64,000 bases of DNA from Pipra filicauda (Eukaryota > Chordata > Aves > Passeriformes > Pipridae): the NCBI RefSeq assembly GCF_003945595.2, contig NW_024104366.1, forward strand, positions 1 through 64,000. The letters run 5' to 3'. Below the pieces are notes generated by a model. That model saw nothing but the letters and a program-made list of their open reading frames with translations. It had not been told where the DNA came from and made no database searches. Made by a program: the position numbers and the translations under genes. Shown here one piece after another: positions 54,311 through 64,000 of this stretch. Position 1 is the first letter of the stretch; each line of letters opens with the position of its first letter.

Positions 54311-54440
54311 CAAAAAAAACCCAAAAAACAAAAAACCCAAACAAAAAACAACAAGAACAAAGAAAAAAAACACACAAAAAAACCCAAAACCACACCAATA
54401 AAACAACCACCCCCACTAACCCAAAACAAACCCAAAACCC
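54311..54440 (+). repeat. A/C-only low-complexity tract
   Basis: Of 130 bases all but four are A or C. The pattern is irregular blocks of A runs and CCC. The right end (54410-54440) has runs CCCCC, CCC, CCC and CCC, a G-quadruplex-like pattern on the minus strand with one 8-base loop. In RBMS3 pre-mRNA this is a U/G-rich stretch. Confidence 0.9.
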
Positions 54441-56699
54441 TGAGTAATCAGCACAAAAATATGGATCTAGAGGTTATTTAAAGAAAGCAGCGTTCATGGC
54501 AATCATTATTCAATAGGGATTTCCTATACCTGGAAAACCATTTATCTGTGAGATTCTATCTCATCTTCCTCAAGAGTCAGCCTGAGCAACAGAGACTTGC
54601 TGCTCCTTAGGTTTAGATATTTTTACTGTTGCTGTTTTAATTAAGGCCTTTACTTTTACCCTGGAACACAATGAAGTCACAATGACTGAATCAAGATGGA
54701 CAGGGATTATCTTTTGAATACATGTCAGTGTCTTAATTGTGCATTGCAGAAGGCTTGGTTTTTAGTCAAATGTTGGGGGTTTTAAGCTGAATTTTCTCCT
54801 GAAAAAATTACTGGGGGAAGGGAAGAGATATTTTATATCTCTTTTCCCAAATTTCCCTTCCCTTCTCCAAAACTTATTTTACCTTTTAAAATATTTGGAG
54901 CCTAAATCTTCATCAGTGCAAAAATGTAAGAACAGACAGAAAGACCAAAATCTTAAGAGACAGACTGTGAGTTTTTTTAATTAAATATGTTTCAAAGTAA
55001 TAAAGCTCAAATGTTTAGTCTGTGCAAGAGAATTCATTCAAACTATCTCCACCGAGATGTAGTTAGGAAGAATGGGATGTGTCCAGTATACTAACAATGG
55101 ACTAAGCCATCTGTGTATGTTTTGAAGAGAATCTTGGAATGCTTCTGGATGAAATATAACACAGTGCATGAAAATTAGAGTGACAGATTACGAATATTTC
55201 AAAGATAATAATTTATATTTTGCTAGTACAGTAACACAATATGCAATTTTTTTTGTCTATAATGTTACATTTAAAGGTTGACTATCTTCACTTTTGATTA
55301 AAAGCATATTTTGACTGGGAAGATATACTTATAATGGTGCATACCACTGCACCAGCAGAGACTCTGCACTTCAGAGAAAAAAAAAAGCTAATTATGTGAT
55401 ATTTAATATTATTTACATGAAATATTTAAATATTTAAATTTTAGACTAATATGTTCTGATGATCAATATGATCACAGATGAGTGTAAAGCCTCTTTTTAA
55501 AAAAACTTCAGAAAGGGTTAAGAGAGGCCAAGGTCTGGTTTTGGAAGTTTCTTTACTCAGTGTTTATGAAAATCCAGAAGACAACACATACATAAAAGAG
55601 CAACAGATTCTTGCTTGCTAAACACCCTTACTCATTCTTTTTAGATGTAACTTTTGACTGAGTTGTTGCACAGAGTCCCAAAAGGTACAGTGCAGCCTAG
55701 CAGTTTTCTGCTGCAAAAAGGAGTTTGATGAAACTTTGCTGGACACACGTTAAACCAAGTACTGAGGATCAGAACCACATAAAAAAAAAAAATCTTCCAG
55801 TAGCAATTTTTTTTTCATTTACTCAGCTACTGTACAGTCTATGATGACTTGTTTTCCTTTAGTCATATGAACAGTTTGACAGATTACTGTGACAAGGTTA
55901 CTCTCAAATTGATAAAAGGTTTGATAGTGTCAGAACATTTGTCAGAAATGTCTCACATCACGTGTAATGGACTCTGCACTTCAAGCATCAGTGGTACTCC
56001 AGTCTGTTTTTTATTTAGTGTGTAACACACACCACACAAAAACACACAACAGAAAGACTGAAAAGCAGGCAGGATTCACCAAAAGAGCCCCATACGTTAT
56101 CAAACAATTCTGATTAAAGGGTTTCTTTTCCACAACCCACCTGGTAAAATGCAATTAAATTAAAAACTTTACACATGACTTAGAGGGTGGCCTCCTTACA
56201 AGAATAAACCTGGAAATGGGATGGGCTATGATAAATGTGTGTAACCATAAGAATTTCCAGCATTTCCTGTACTTCTGAAAGAGAAATATTGTGGCTTTAG
56301 AAGATTATTCCTCAGACCTGCCAAATGTCAGATATTACAAGTGACAGGTGTACTACTGGCAGCCTTGTCCCATGCTAGAGCAGAGGAAATGGGTTCAGAA
56401 GGGCTCATTTTAGGCACTGGCAGCTAGCCTAGGAGAACCAATGTGCTAGACATCAGCTAGCTTGGTGAATGCAGCTCCACAAAAAGCTTGTACTGCAAAA
56501 TAATATGATTTATGGATTAGAAGTAAGGTTTTCATTTCACATCTTGTAGTAAATTATGCTAATACTTCTATGTAGGAAGCTTAAGAGACAGCACCTTCTG
56601 CTTGTTTGTGAATACCTGTTCACATGAAATCTTTAAGACATGGTGAGCCCCCAGCCACATAAGGTAGAACTCACAGAAGACAATCAGACGTACGGTCAA

Positions 56700-56980
56700 A
56701 AACTAGGTAACAATGTACCCTTTGTACTCTGATGAAGTTGAAGATGATGAAGTAAGTGGTCCCAAAAAGACCCCAGACCCAATTCTCAGGGGGAGGGCCC
56801 GGGGCGGACCAGAGGAAGGGCCAAAGGGTGGTCACATCTGGGATTGGATGGATAATGCTATAAAATGTAACCTCTCGGGCACGGCCGGCGCGCGCGTCTA
56901 TATCACCTACTGCCTTGGCAAATAAACCCTTTCTTATCTCACCCCTAATTAACTGCTCCGGGGATTTTTTTCAGCACCAA
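56700..56980 (+). mobile_element. LTR-like segment (possible solo LTR of an endogenous retrovirus)
   Basis: The segment has an LTR-like order on the plus strand: a GC-richer upstream part (ggggagggcccggggcgg), a TATA box tataaaa at 56869-56875, a CpG-rich stretch (cggccggcgcgcgcgtc) where transcription would start, and a polyadenylation signal AATAAA at 56921-56926 with a short T-rich downstream part ending ttttttca near 56972. Its composition differs sharply from the surrounding intron. I could not find clear TG...CA ends with matching target-site duplications, and no gag, pol or env sequence is nearby. It could also be an unrelated promoter-like element. Confidence 0.4.
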
Positions 56981-57044
56981 AATACACAGGCAACATGTTC
57001 ATATAGCAGCAGATTGCTAGTTTTGGTTTTAGTGGTGGAGTGGA

Positions 57045-57109
57045 GGGTGAGGGAGGGTTTGGGGTTTTTCTTTGTTTTGGTTTGGGTTTTTTCGGGAGGG
57101 GGCAGGGGG
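57045..57109 (+). repeat. G-rich tract with two G-quadruplex motifs
   Basis: The first motif (57045-57064) has four G runs with loops TGA, A and TTT. The second (57084-57109) has runs GGG, GGG, GGGGG and GGGGG with loops of 7, 1 and 2 bases. The G-rich strand is the plus strand, which is the template for RBMS3 transcription. Confidence 0.75.
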
Positions 57110-59204
57110 AAAGATAAGGGGTTTGGACCTTTATCCACTTCTACTGTGTAACCACACGCAAAGGTAAAGAAAATGTCTTGCAAAACATTACTTAGAATCT
57201 ACATGCTGCCAGGACAAATTCCTCCATTTTCAGATATTTAAGTTTCCCTATATTGCCTTTCTCTTTTGCTTTGATAAATTCTTTTAATATTCTGAAAAAA
57301 AGGACAGAAGAACTATCTGGTTTCTCCTTGCTGACATTCAGCAAAATGAATGTCAGCGTTTTTCTTAAAGAGCATCTGTTCACACAGGAATCTCATGATA
57401 GCAAGACAAAGTCCCCTAATCATAGACCAGATTAAGTTTAGTGGAGCACATTAAAAATTTTGCCACAGTGCCAAAAGGAAGCTCTCAGATACTTGATGCG
57501 CACTTCCCATAAGCAGACAAGGGGTAGGGACGTGCTCCCTGAACTTCATGATTTAAGTATCACTGCTCACACCGTGACTTGAGCACTAGGCACCAAAGTT
57601 GTGAGGCTCCTTGAGGAATAACTAGTTCGGTCCTGATCAGCTGAAAGCATTTGTGTGAACTTGGGAAGAGACAGACTGCAAGAAGATTATAGCAAAAGGG
57701 CTTTTTGAAAGTCAGTAGACTACAATCAATTTATACATACTGAGGACCCGGCCCTTGAACTGGTATTATCTGTGACTGTCACATGTGGAAAGTGTCAATG
57801 AATGTAGTTTGTACAAATGTCAGACAGGTACACTCACGATTCAACTTGCATGAAATATGAAACATCACCAGCACTCTGTACTCCTGTGAACAGTGAGTCA
57901 GTTCTACCTGCAGTAGCTTTAACAGGAGAAAGTCACAGGAAAGAGTTTCAAGCTACCATAATTTTACTAAAGTCCAGGTATCACTTCAGTAAGGCTGCTA
58001 GCTCCACTCCTGGCAAGCCATGCCCACATAAAGCATACTCAGGGAAGTCTTTCAGGGTTTTTGATCAAAATCAGGAAAGGCAGAATGATATAAAACTGTA
58101 ACAACCCATTAAATTGATACTGCTATTACAAGCTTCAAAACAACACTCATTTGGATTCAAGTCAGTAGATCAGCCCCAGACTGTTCCTTGCTTTACCAAA
58201 CTTCATCTATTGATCCCTATTTGAAAGGCTGATTTGTAATGACAAATAGTAGAGATGCTGTTGTCTTTTGGAACAGATGATTCTACGGCAAAACCACCAC
58301 AGTTCTGCATCATACAAGGGTGGATTTTTATTTTTCAAATATCTCCCTCCTCTCATTATAACACAAAAAAAATGTATTATCCTAAATTCCAGCCAGGTGA
58401 TCTCTGGTTGGAATTTCAAATTGGATTAGTCCCGTCCTACACGACATCAGTACTAATCAAGACCTTGGAAATCCAATCAGGTTCTCATTTCTACCTATAT
58501 TGCCCACAACATTCAGTTGAGTGAAGAAGGATAGAAGGGTGCAGTGCTTTAGGATATAGTTCTTTTGATGATACATGAGGAGCAGAGCTCTTTTCGCTGC
58601 CTCTTTGGTTTCAACAGGAATAAAACACAGTAAAACTGATATTTATCAGGACAATCTGTAAATATGACTTCAGATAAACAGGAGGGTAGAAGGTGCTACT
58701 TTCTACATCACCATTTTTCAGTGGAACTGCAGTTAGTTAGCTGTTCATTATACAGCTACGACACCACCTTCAGTGGGTTTCATACTTCTCAATCTTTGAG
58801 CCCAGCAACGTGTGACACGGCAACCATAAAATGTGATAGATTCGGGAAGGAACACCCATATTTTGCTGTGCATCAGGTTATGATTCACAGATCATTATAA
58901 CTATAAAATTTGTCATTAGAGAGGTTTTCCTGTCATGCAGATTCTCCTGTTAACATAAGAAATCAACCAGATTAGAATAAACAGAAGTCACTGTGAAGGC
59001 CCTCACCTCCCTATTCCCCTAAACTCTTTACCTGAAGGTTTTCAACAGCCATTAATTAGCCATTCAAACTAAAGGAATAACACTTAACTTTCAAGTGTAG
59101 GAGGCTTCTGATGTCTTTTTGTGGTCACACATAAGTGTAAGCTGGAAGGCGAGCTTTGACATCTTCCTACCCCAAAGAACACTGAGTATTTTAAGTGCAC
59201 TTAC

Positions 59205-59374
59205 GGCTGGCACAGCTTGATAAGGTCCTGGTCAGTGGTGCCGGGTGGAAGGCCTCGAATGTACAGGTTGGTTTTACTCAACTGCTCTCCGCTGCTGTTG
59301 TTGCTGCTGTTGTTGCTGCTGTTTGTGCTGGGGCTGGGAGGAGCCATGGGGTGGGGAGCTGGTGCATAGGACTG
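59205..59374 (-). CDS. RBMS3: RBMS3 exon 2: Pro/Ser/Asn-rich linker and start of RRM1
   Basis: The exon encodes 56 full codons plus two bases (CC), starting Gln-Ser-Tyr-Ala-Pro. Residues 5-16 are Pro/Ser-rich and residues 18-28 are an Asn/Ser run. The segment [20 protein letters not shown] starts at residue 32. LYIRGL (59249-59266) is the RNP2 strand of RRM1, which contacts single-stranded nucleic acid through its aromatic residue. The 3' end is set by the donor GTAAGT directly after CC. The 5' end is set by an acceptor reading ttccag, with a second CAG immediately after it, so the exon is 170 or 167 nt. The reading frame stays open a little beyond both ends, but homology stops at these splice sites. 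The exon joins in phase to exon 3 at 32872, where CC plus G makes Pro. As I remember human RBMS3, its Ser/Asn run is one Ser longer. I am very sure of the family and confident of the paralogue. Confidence 0.97.
59291..59323 (-). repeat. RBMS3: In-frame 12-bp coding repeat (Asn-Ser-Ser-Asn)
   Basis: Eleven codons in exon 2 form nearly three copies of the unit AAC AGC AGC AAC, giving an Asn/Ser run in the linker before RRM1. Only AAC and AGC codons are used, so the DNA is itself repetitive and could vary in length in steps that keep the frame. Confidence 0.9.
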
Positions 59375-59377
59375 CTG
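59372..59377 (-). other. RBMS3: Tandem NAGNAG splice acceptor at exon 2
   Basis: On the minus strand the intron ends ttccagcag before TCC TAT, giving two AG acceptors three bases apart. Using the first puts a CAG (Gln) codon at the start of exon 2; using the second removes it. NAGNAG acceptors are known to give in-frame single-residue variants. CAG followed by CAG is a favourable type because both sites have C at -3. Upstream is a T-rich tract (gcatttttgttttgatctg). Confidence 0.85.
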
Positions 59378-59514
59378 GAAACAGATCAAAACAAAAATGC
59401 TGTTACTGTAAAAGGTAAAAGCATGACAGACGCATGTGGTTTACCTTGGTAACTCCAGAACTATGCTATGCTTGGCCTACCTTCCCTGACCACCTCCACC
59501 TGGCTATGAAGTGC

Positions 59515-59559
59515 ATTATTTTACTATATTTATATTATTTTACTATATTTACTATATTT
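59515..59559. repeat. AT-rich tandem duplication upstream of exon 2
   Basis: The 17-bp unit attattttactatattt occurs at 59515-59531 and again at 59534-59550, followed by a partial third copy (actatattt). It lies about 140 bp from the exon 2 acceptor in intron 1. Confidence 0.85.
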
Positions 59560-62500
59560 TTTTAATTGGGAATTAAAGTAGCTAGATTATAAGTCTATTT
59601 TATCTAGATTACAAAATAAAGCTCTGAAACGACAGATACTCAGAGAGTAACCTGTATTAAAGAAAGAAGTTAAACACAATTTGCTCTAAGAGTACTCTAA
59701 GACACAAATAAGAATATGTAGCCATAGGTACAGAAGCTGATGCCAGAAGCCTACTTAGTCTTTTCTAAACATGAGGAGCACTCAGCACATGAACAGTCAG
59801 GTGGCAGAGAGTTGGCTAGCTAAGAGAGAAAAAAATCCAAAGCAGCCTGAAAAGACTCTGCCCTTACAGATGTCTTTCGCAATAGAGAAACAGGGTTTGG
59901 AAAAGACGATCAGGCTAAGACCTTCTGCTCTGAAAACCTTACCCACTTCTGAACAACCACAAACCACACACAACAACTGAGAAATACCACTTAAAAAAGG
60001 AGGCGTTCTCACAGGGAGAACAACACCCTCCCCACCCCCAGCTCCCTGGTAAAATACACGTTATGAAGAAAGACACACACATGCTATAAAAATTACCTAA
60101 ACATCTCTGATCTGAGACAAAATTAGGGAATTTTAGTTGCTGCAACCATCCTCAGTGCCCTGACCACCAGAGTATTTACTCACAGCACAGAGTGCTTGCC
60201 AGGAGAATGGACAAATGGTTGGAAGTAGGAGGCTATCCTGTCACCACTGTGACCTATGCAAGAAAAACTGAGCTCTAGCGGTGAATTTATAGGAACTGGG
60301 GGATGCTGAGGGCCAAGCCCTAGACAGGCAGCCAAGGGAATGGAGTCAGAGCTCTAGGAATGTAACCATCTGCTGAGAGGGAGGAAATCCCATTTCCACA
60401 AGCTGATCAGCATATTCTGCTTGCTTTATGTGTGGTGACAACAGCAGGTAAATGTTGGGCCAATGCTAAGTTAACCGTGCTATGCTAATGGACTAATAAA
60501 GGCAAAACATCTGCAATTTTCATTATAGTAGCAATAACACTTAAGTGACTCCTAATATGCTCATTCTGCATTTAAGCCTTGAACAGAGAAAATATTTAAG
60601 TCTGTGAGTATTTCTGATCATGCTAATCAACTGCCCCTTTAATTTCAGTGGCCCTATTTTAGTGTTTATAATTATGCACACACAAAATCACAGTCTTGGT
60701 AGTTGGATATTTTTAAATTAGTAGGTCTAAACTCTTTCAAACAAGTCCCATTATTTAGAAGAACCAAAAAAAAGTTGGAGAACATAAGAGGAGCATCAGT
60801 GACAGGTGAAGCTCAGAGGTTTTGATGAAATGAAACACCACACTTGCAGTGATGCCTTTCCTGCTGCCTTCTCCTTCCTTGTTTCTCCCATTTAAACAAT
60901 GAGAGGGGGACACAGCATCAGGTGTCAAGACATCAGAATTCTTCTGCAATCTCACCTGGTTGTAATGTGACTCAAGTAGGAGCCATTAAAAGGAGAAAAC
61001 ACTTCAATAGTGTGATCATCATGCTAGCAAGTAGTGGCATTCACTCTCTTCTACAGTAAAAGAGAAAGGACAATGAGCTGCCTTCCCCAAGTGTCTGCAT
61101 AGACAGTTTTGCTGACAAGCAAAAGCACTTAATGCATTCAGATCATATTTCCCTGCACACACATTTTATCACTGGGTAATCCCCACCCACCTGAGCTTCA
61201 ATGTCATTCCCAGAAATAGAGAGCTGAAGCAGCAGTCCTGAGTACCAGCACAGGGAACTGCCTCAACTGAGTACCAGTGATGGAGACACATCCTGGAAAT
61301 CAGCTCCATGCCACAGCCCTGGCCCAGCTGGATAGCACTGTAGGCAACAGTAACCTCTATTAAATACATAGGCACCCAGACCTTCAAACATCCTGGCTGA
61401 AGCATAGTTAAATCTCTGTGCACTGCAAGGCCATGGAAGAGGTAGATATGACTGTATAATACATTTGGATTTAATGTATCAGGAGCTCAGGAAACATCCC
61501 ATGGTAATCTTGCATATTTTGAGCATTCCTAAGCTAATATAAATAAGTGAATAAATAAAGGTCAAGGTGACACTCTTCCTGCTTTCCCCTACACCTCTAA
61601 GTTTACCATACATAATGAATCGACGCAAATGATGTAAAGCAATGAAAGATTTTTCCATAAGCCAATAAAGTTGTATGTACTTTAATTATTAATCGATATT
61701 ATTATATATGTCTTAGCCAAGGATAATGAGTAAATGTCCTATTCTCACGTCAACCTAATAAGCAAGAAAAAAAAAGTGGAAATATACCTTTGAAATACAA
61801 AGAGCAATTTTCATTCTATTATAAGATCTTTATCCTCACACAGAGGAGAGCACTGGGAGCCTAATTCTAATTTAAGCTTAAGACATTTTATCCCTCTCAG
61901 ACAGCTGAAAAGGGATGCAGAAGTGAACACGAATTACAGTTACACCGATTTTAAGGCCACAGCTATTAAAAAAAAAAAAAAAGTCCTCAGTATACAGAGA
62001 GAATGAGGCCATAGGACAGGTTGTCTTCCAAGTAAGAGCTGCTCAGACAATAGGCACACATGGATGCCTGGATTCACAGGAGCATCCTGGGAGACGCTTT
62101 AAGGATGGGCAGAGAGGCAGCCGCAACTCCAATTTGGAGGATGCTGATCTTCTCAGCCCAGCAAACCCTGCTATACTCCAAACCCTCTTCACTAATAAAT
62201 CTCAGCCACAGCAGCCCACAGTAGTTTCCATGCATATCCAATACCCCAGAATACCATCCGCAGAAAGATTACAAAATTGCCTGTACTGAGGCTGATGACA
62301 TCTTCTGGCCGGTTGCCAGACTAAAAAGCTTCAGGTTAGAAGAAAGCTTCGGATTCTTGTTTCCTGAGCCAATGAGTGTATGACTGATGGCAGAAGTATG
62401 CGTTTTGCCTCCAAATGAGCAAAGGGTCTGGTTTGTTAATCTCCACATAATAACTGGAGTGAAAGAAATTAATGGTAACCCGATGATGATCCCAGATATG

Positions 62501-62599
62501 GACCACTTGCTACAGGATCTTGGATGATACTGAAGCAGGGCACTGCCTGGGGAGCCTCCTGTGCACTCAACAGCAGGAAATTTGTGTCTTGTTCTGACA

Positions 62600-62655
62600 T
62601 TGGACCTCTCCGTGGCTGAGGGCAAAGCACTTAACTTCTCTACCACAAGAGCCAT
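62600..62655 (+). mobile_element. Possible MIR core
   Basis: The plus strand gtggctgagggcaaagcact followed by taacttctctaccac resembles the MIR core around ttgggcaagtcacttaacctctc. Only the central segment is recognisable. Confidence 0.3.
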
Positions 62656-63375
62656 AAGGAGCACCACTGTCAAGACTGGCTCAAAACACCCCAATACCAG
62701 CTGTAGAAATCTGGGAAAGAGGTTTGCCAGCACAACCAAGCACAGGACCTGCAGATCTAGAAAAAAAAGTATTAGGCAAAATCTATGTGTTTCACTTCAA
62801 AAGGAAGCTGGAATTCAGAGCTGGTTTTGCCATTAATTTTTCAAATAACCAATACAACCAACTAGTTTTTCAATTCTCATGCTTCATTATTCAGTGGGGA
62901 GTGTGTGGGGAGTGAACTGGTTTGTAGATCATTCCAAGCAGCTTATTAATGTAGCATGGATGGCTAAATAGGATTTGTTTTCATTTTGAAAAATGAATGA
63001 AATTTCCCCTTTTACATTATTTAAAAGTGAGAAATTAATGTGCTTAATTCTTATCCAGTCTCAGGAACACACCCTTGTGCTTAAACCCTGCAGTTCAGCT
63101 CTCTGAAACTAAGTGTCCCGTGGAAGTGCACACAGCTAAGCATGAATAATGATATACCTTGGTCTTTCTAACTAAATAGTCCAGAAACGCTGAACCAGAA
63201 GCCTCTTGGATACTAAACGAACAACGCTCCTCCTTCCAATATCCAACCTCCTTACACAAGAACAGTATTTATCTTCCCATGGCAACCAACTACTCTTTTG
63301 TAGTTTTTCACTTGTTGCAAGTTTAGGCTAAAGCATTTTTCTTTCAAAGCAAAACACTACTTTAAAAGACAAATT

Positions 63376-63679
63376 TCAAATATCTTTCACATACAATTCC
63401 TTTTGGACGGGAATCAGAGGTCCTAGATGCCAAGTTGTAGAGTCTGCTTTATTAGCAGCAGCTGGCTCCTTGGCAGGCTTCTGAGGTGGCTGGGCTTGTG
63501 GTTTTGGAGTAGCCTCTGAGCCTAGGATGCAGCTGGACAGCTATGCTAATGGACCGGCCAATTTGTTTGTAGTCACCTTTGGCTATCCCAAATTTGTACT
63601 CTTTTATCCACTTGAAAGGAAGGTCTTGGAAAGATTCCCCATTAACACTGATATGCTGACTTTTCCTATCATAGTGCAT
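63376..63679 (-). pseudogene. Frameshifted coding-like patch, unrecognised
   Basis: From an ATG at 63679 the minus strand is open for 75 codons (to 63452). Near 63530 a second frame becomes open and runs about 50 codons to a TGA at 63376; that part is rich in Pro, Ala, Gln and Lys (GSEATPKPQAQPPQK...). Read together with a frameshift near 63510-63550, the two could be one disrupted protein, as in a 5'-truncated processed pseudogene. An in-frame stop lies two codons before the ATG. I recognise no family, no poly(A) tail follows, and chance is a real possibility. Confidence 0.2.
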
Positions 63680-64000
63680 ATTTTATATTAAAAAATTAAT
63701 ACGACACAGTCCTGCATTAAAACGTGTTATTCAAGCAATTGTGAACACACACTATCCATTTCACTCTGAACAGAGTGTTTTCCAGCTGCTAGATTCATCT
63801 CAGTGCCCAATTGCTACCCAATTCCCTTAGCTCCTGATGGAGAAAATAAGACAAAGTAAATACAAATAAATTGTGCAAATACCAGTTTACTGCTCACATT
63901 AGCCAAACACTGTTCTCTCTACACCTCAACTGTACAAAGATGTAATTTTTGTGACCTGGAGGGTTCTTACTGGCCAATTATACAAACAACGAGAGGATGC

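Larger units (their letters stand above)
32873..59204 (-). other. RBMS3: Intron 2 of RBMS3, complete (26,332 bp)
   Basis: The intron is bounded by the exon 2 donor (GTAAGT, 59204-59199) and the exon 3 acceptor (AG at 32874-32873). Contents from right to left: two G-quadruplex motifs at 57045-57109, an LTR-like segment at about 56700-56980, an A/C tract at 54311-54440, a G-rich motif at 51044-51062, a CR1 tail at 50000-50060, a CpG cluster at 47629-47745, a short tandem duplication at 45204-45231 and a 1.1-kb CR1 at 37680-38790. The stretches 33000-37670, 38800-47600 and 57120-59190 show only AT-rich unique-looking sequence with scattered homopolymers. Open frames there are short and have no recognisable protein. 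Confidence 0.9.
1..64000 (-). other. RBMS3: RBMS3 gene body, internal part (introns 1-3, exons 2-3)
   Basis: The window lies inside one large minus-strand gene. Two exons 26.3 kb apart translate into consecutive parts of the first RRM of the RBMS family, with matching splice phases. RBMS proteins are single-stranded nucleic-acid binders with two tandem RRMs; RBMS3 is described as cytoplasmic and as binding A/U-rich RNA 3' ends. The paralogue call rests on remembered family sequences: the residues [12 protein letters not shown] in exon 2 and ILDKNTNQC in exon 3 fit RBMS3 better than RBMS1 or RBMS2, which I recall with LVKL and ILDKTTNKC. RBMS3 is known as a very long gene, which fits 64 kb holding only two exons. 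Neither the promoter, the first exon nor the 3' end is here. Confidence 0.93.
59375..64000 (-). other. RBMS3: Intron 1 of RBMS3, 3' portion
   Basis: This is non-coding DNA upstream of exon 2 in the direction of transcription, at least 4.6 kb long. It ends in a usable acceptor: a T-rich tract then ctgtttccag. Contents: a duplicated AT-rich 17-bp unit at 59515-59550, a 15-nt A run at 61968-61982, a possible MIR core near 62600-62650, and a frameshifted coding-like patch at 63376-63679. I looked for the segment expected in exon 1 (YYPHYLQTK-like) and did not see it, so exon 1 lies beyond 64000. In 59560-61960 and 61990-62590 I see nothing I can name. Confidence 0.9.

Noticed and set aside
59195..59452. 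Plus-strand open frame with Val/Ala repeats
   Set aside because: It is the antisense shadow of exon 2; the Val/Ala run is the reverse of the Asn/Ser codon repeat.
62269..62739. 156-codon minus-strand open frame, the longest in the window
   Set aside because: The translation matches no family I know, has a hydrophobic stretch near its start but no other domain pattern, and overlaps a possible MIR core on the other strand. Long frames of this size occur by chance in 64 kb.
1..64000. CRISPR arrays, operons, tRNA or rRNA genes, or a new defence-type system
   Set aside because: Nothing in the sequence supports these. The window is intronic vertebrate DNA.

Overview
This window is vertebrate nuclear DNA, almost certainly avian. 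It is AT-rich, CpG-poor and intron-dominated, with several CR1 LINE fragments, including young ones of the kind typical of birds, and a few ancient SINE remnants. There are no bacterial-style genes, operons, rRNA genes, tRNA genes or CRISPR arrays.

The only gene I can support is RBMS3 (RNA-binding motif, single-stranded-interacting protein 3), read from the minus strand. Two coding exons are visible. Exon 2 (59205-59374) encodes the Pro/Ser/Asn-rich linker and the start of RRM1, including RNP2 (LYIRGL). Exon 3 (32814-32872, only 59 nt) encodes the next part of RRM1, ending at the Lys that begins RNP1. The junction phases fit exactly: exon 2 ends in CC and exon 3 starts with G, giving CCG for Pro and then Tyr-Gly-Lys. 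Exon numbers follow the usual RBMS3 protein order. The exon encoding the N-terminus would lie beyond the right edge, and the exon completing RNP1 (GYGFVDF) was not found and should lie beyond the left edge.

Layout in transcription order (right to left): 64000-59375 is the end of intron 1, with a weak frameshifted coding-like patch at 63376-63679 and a possible MIR near 62600. 59374-59205 is exon 2. 59204-32873 is the whole of intron 2 (26,332 bp), holding an LTR-like segment (about 56.7-57.0 kb), adjacent G-quadruplex motifs, an almost pure A/C tract (54.3-54.4 kb), a CpG cluster (47.6-47.75 kb) and a 1.1-kb CR1 (37.7-38.8 kb). 32872-32814 is exon 3. 32813-1 is the start of intron 3, with four more ancient LINE/CR1 remnant regions, two younger CR1 tails and three MIR-like SINE remnants.

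Most LINE/CR1 pieces (all except 14541-14890) lie on the plus strand, antisense to RBMS3. The long open frames in the window (up to 156 codons) look like chance or antisense shadows. I see no new biological system. The most interesting items are RNA-processing features of RBMS3: a tandem NAGNAG acceptor at exon 2, a frame-breaking 59-nt exon 3, and a repeated palindromic motif just downstream of exon 3.
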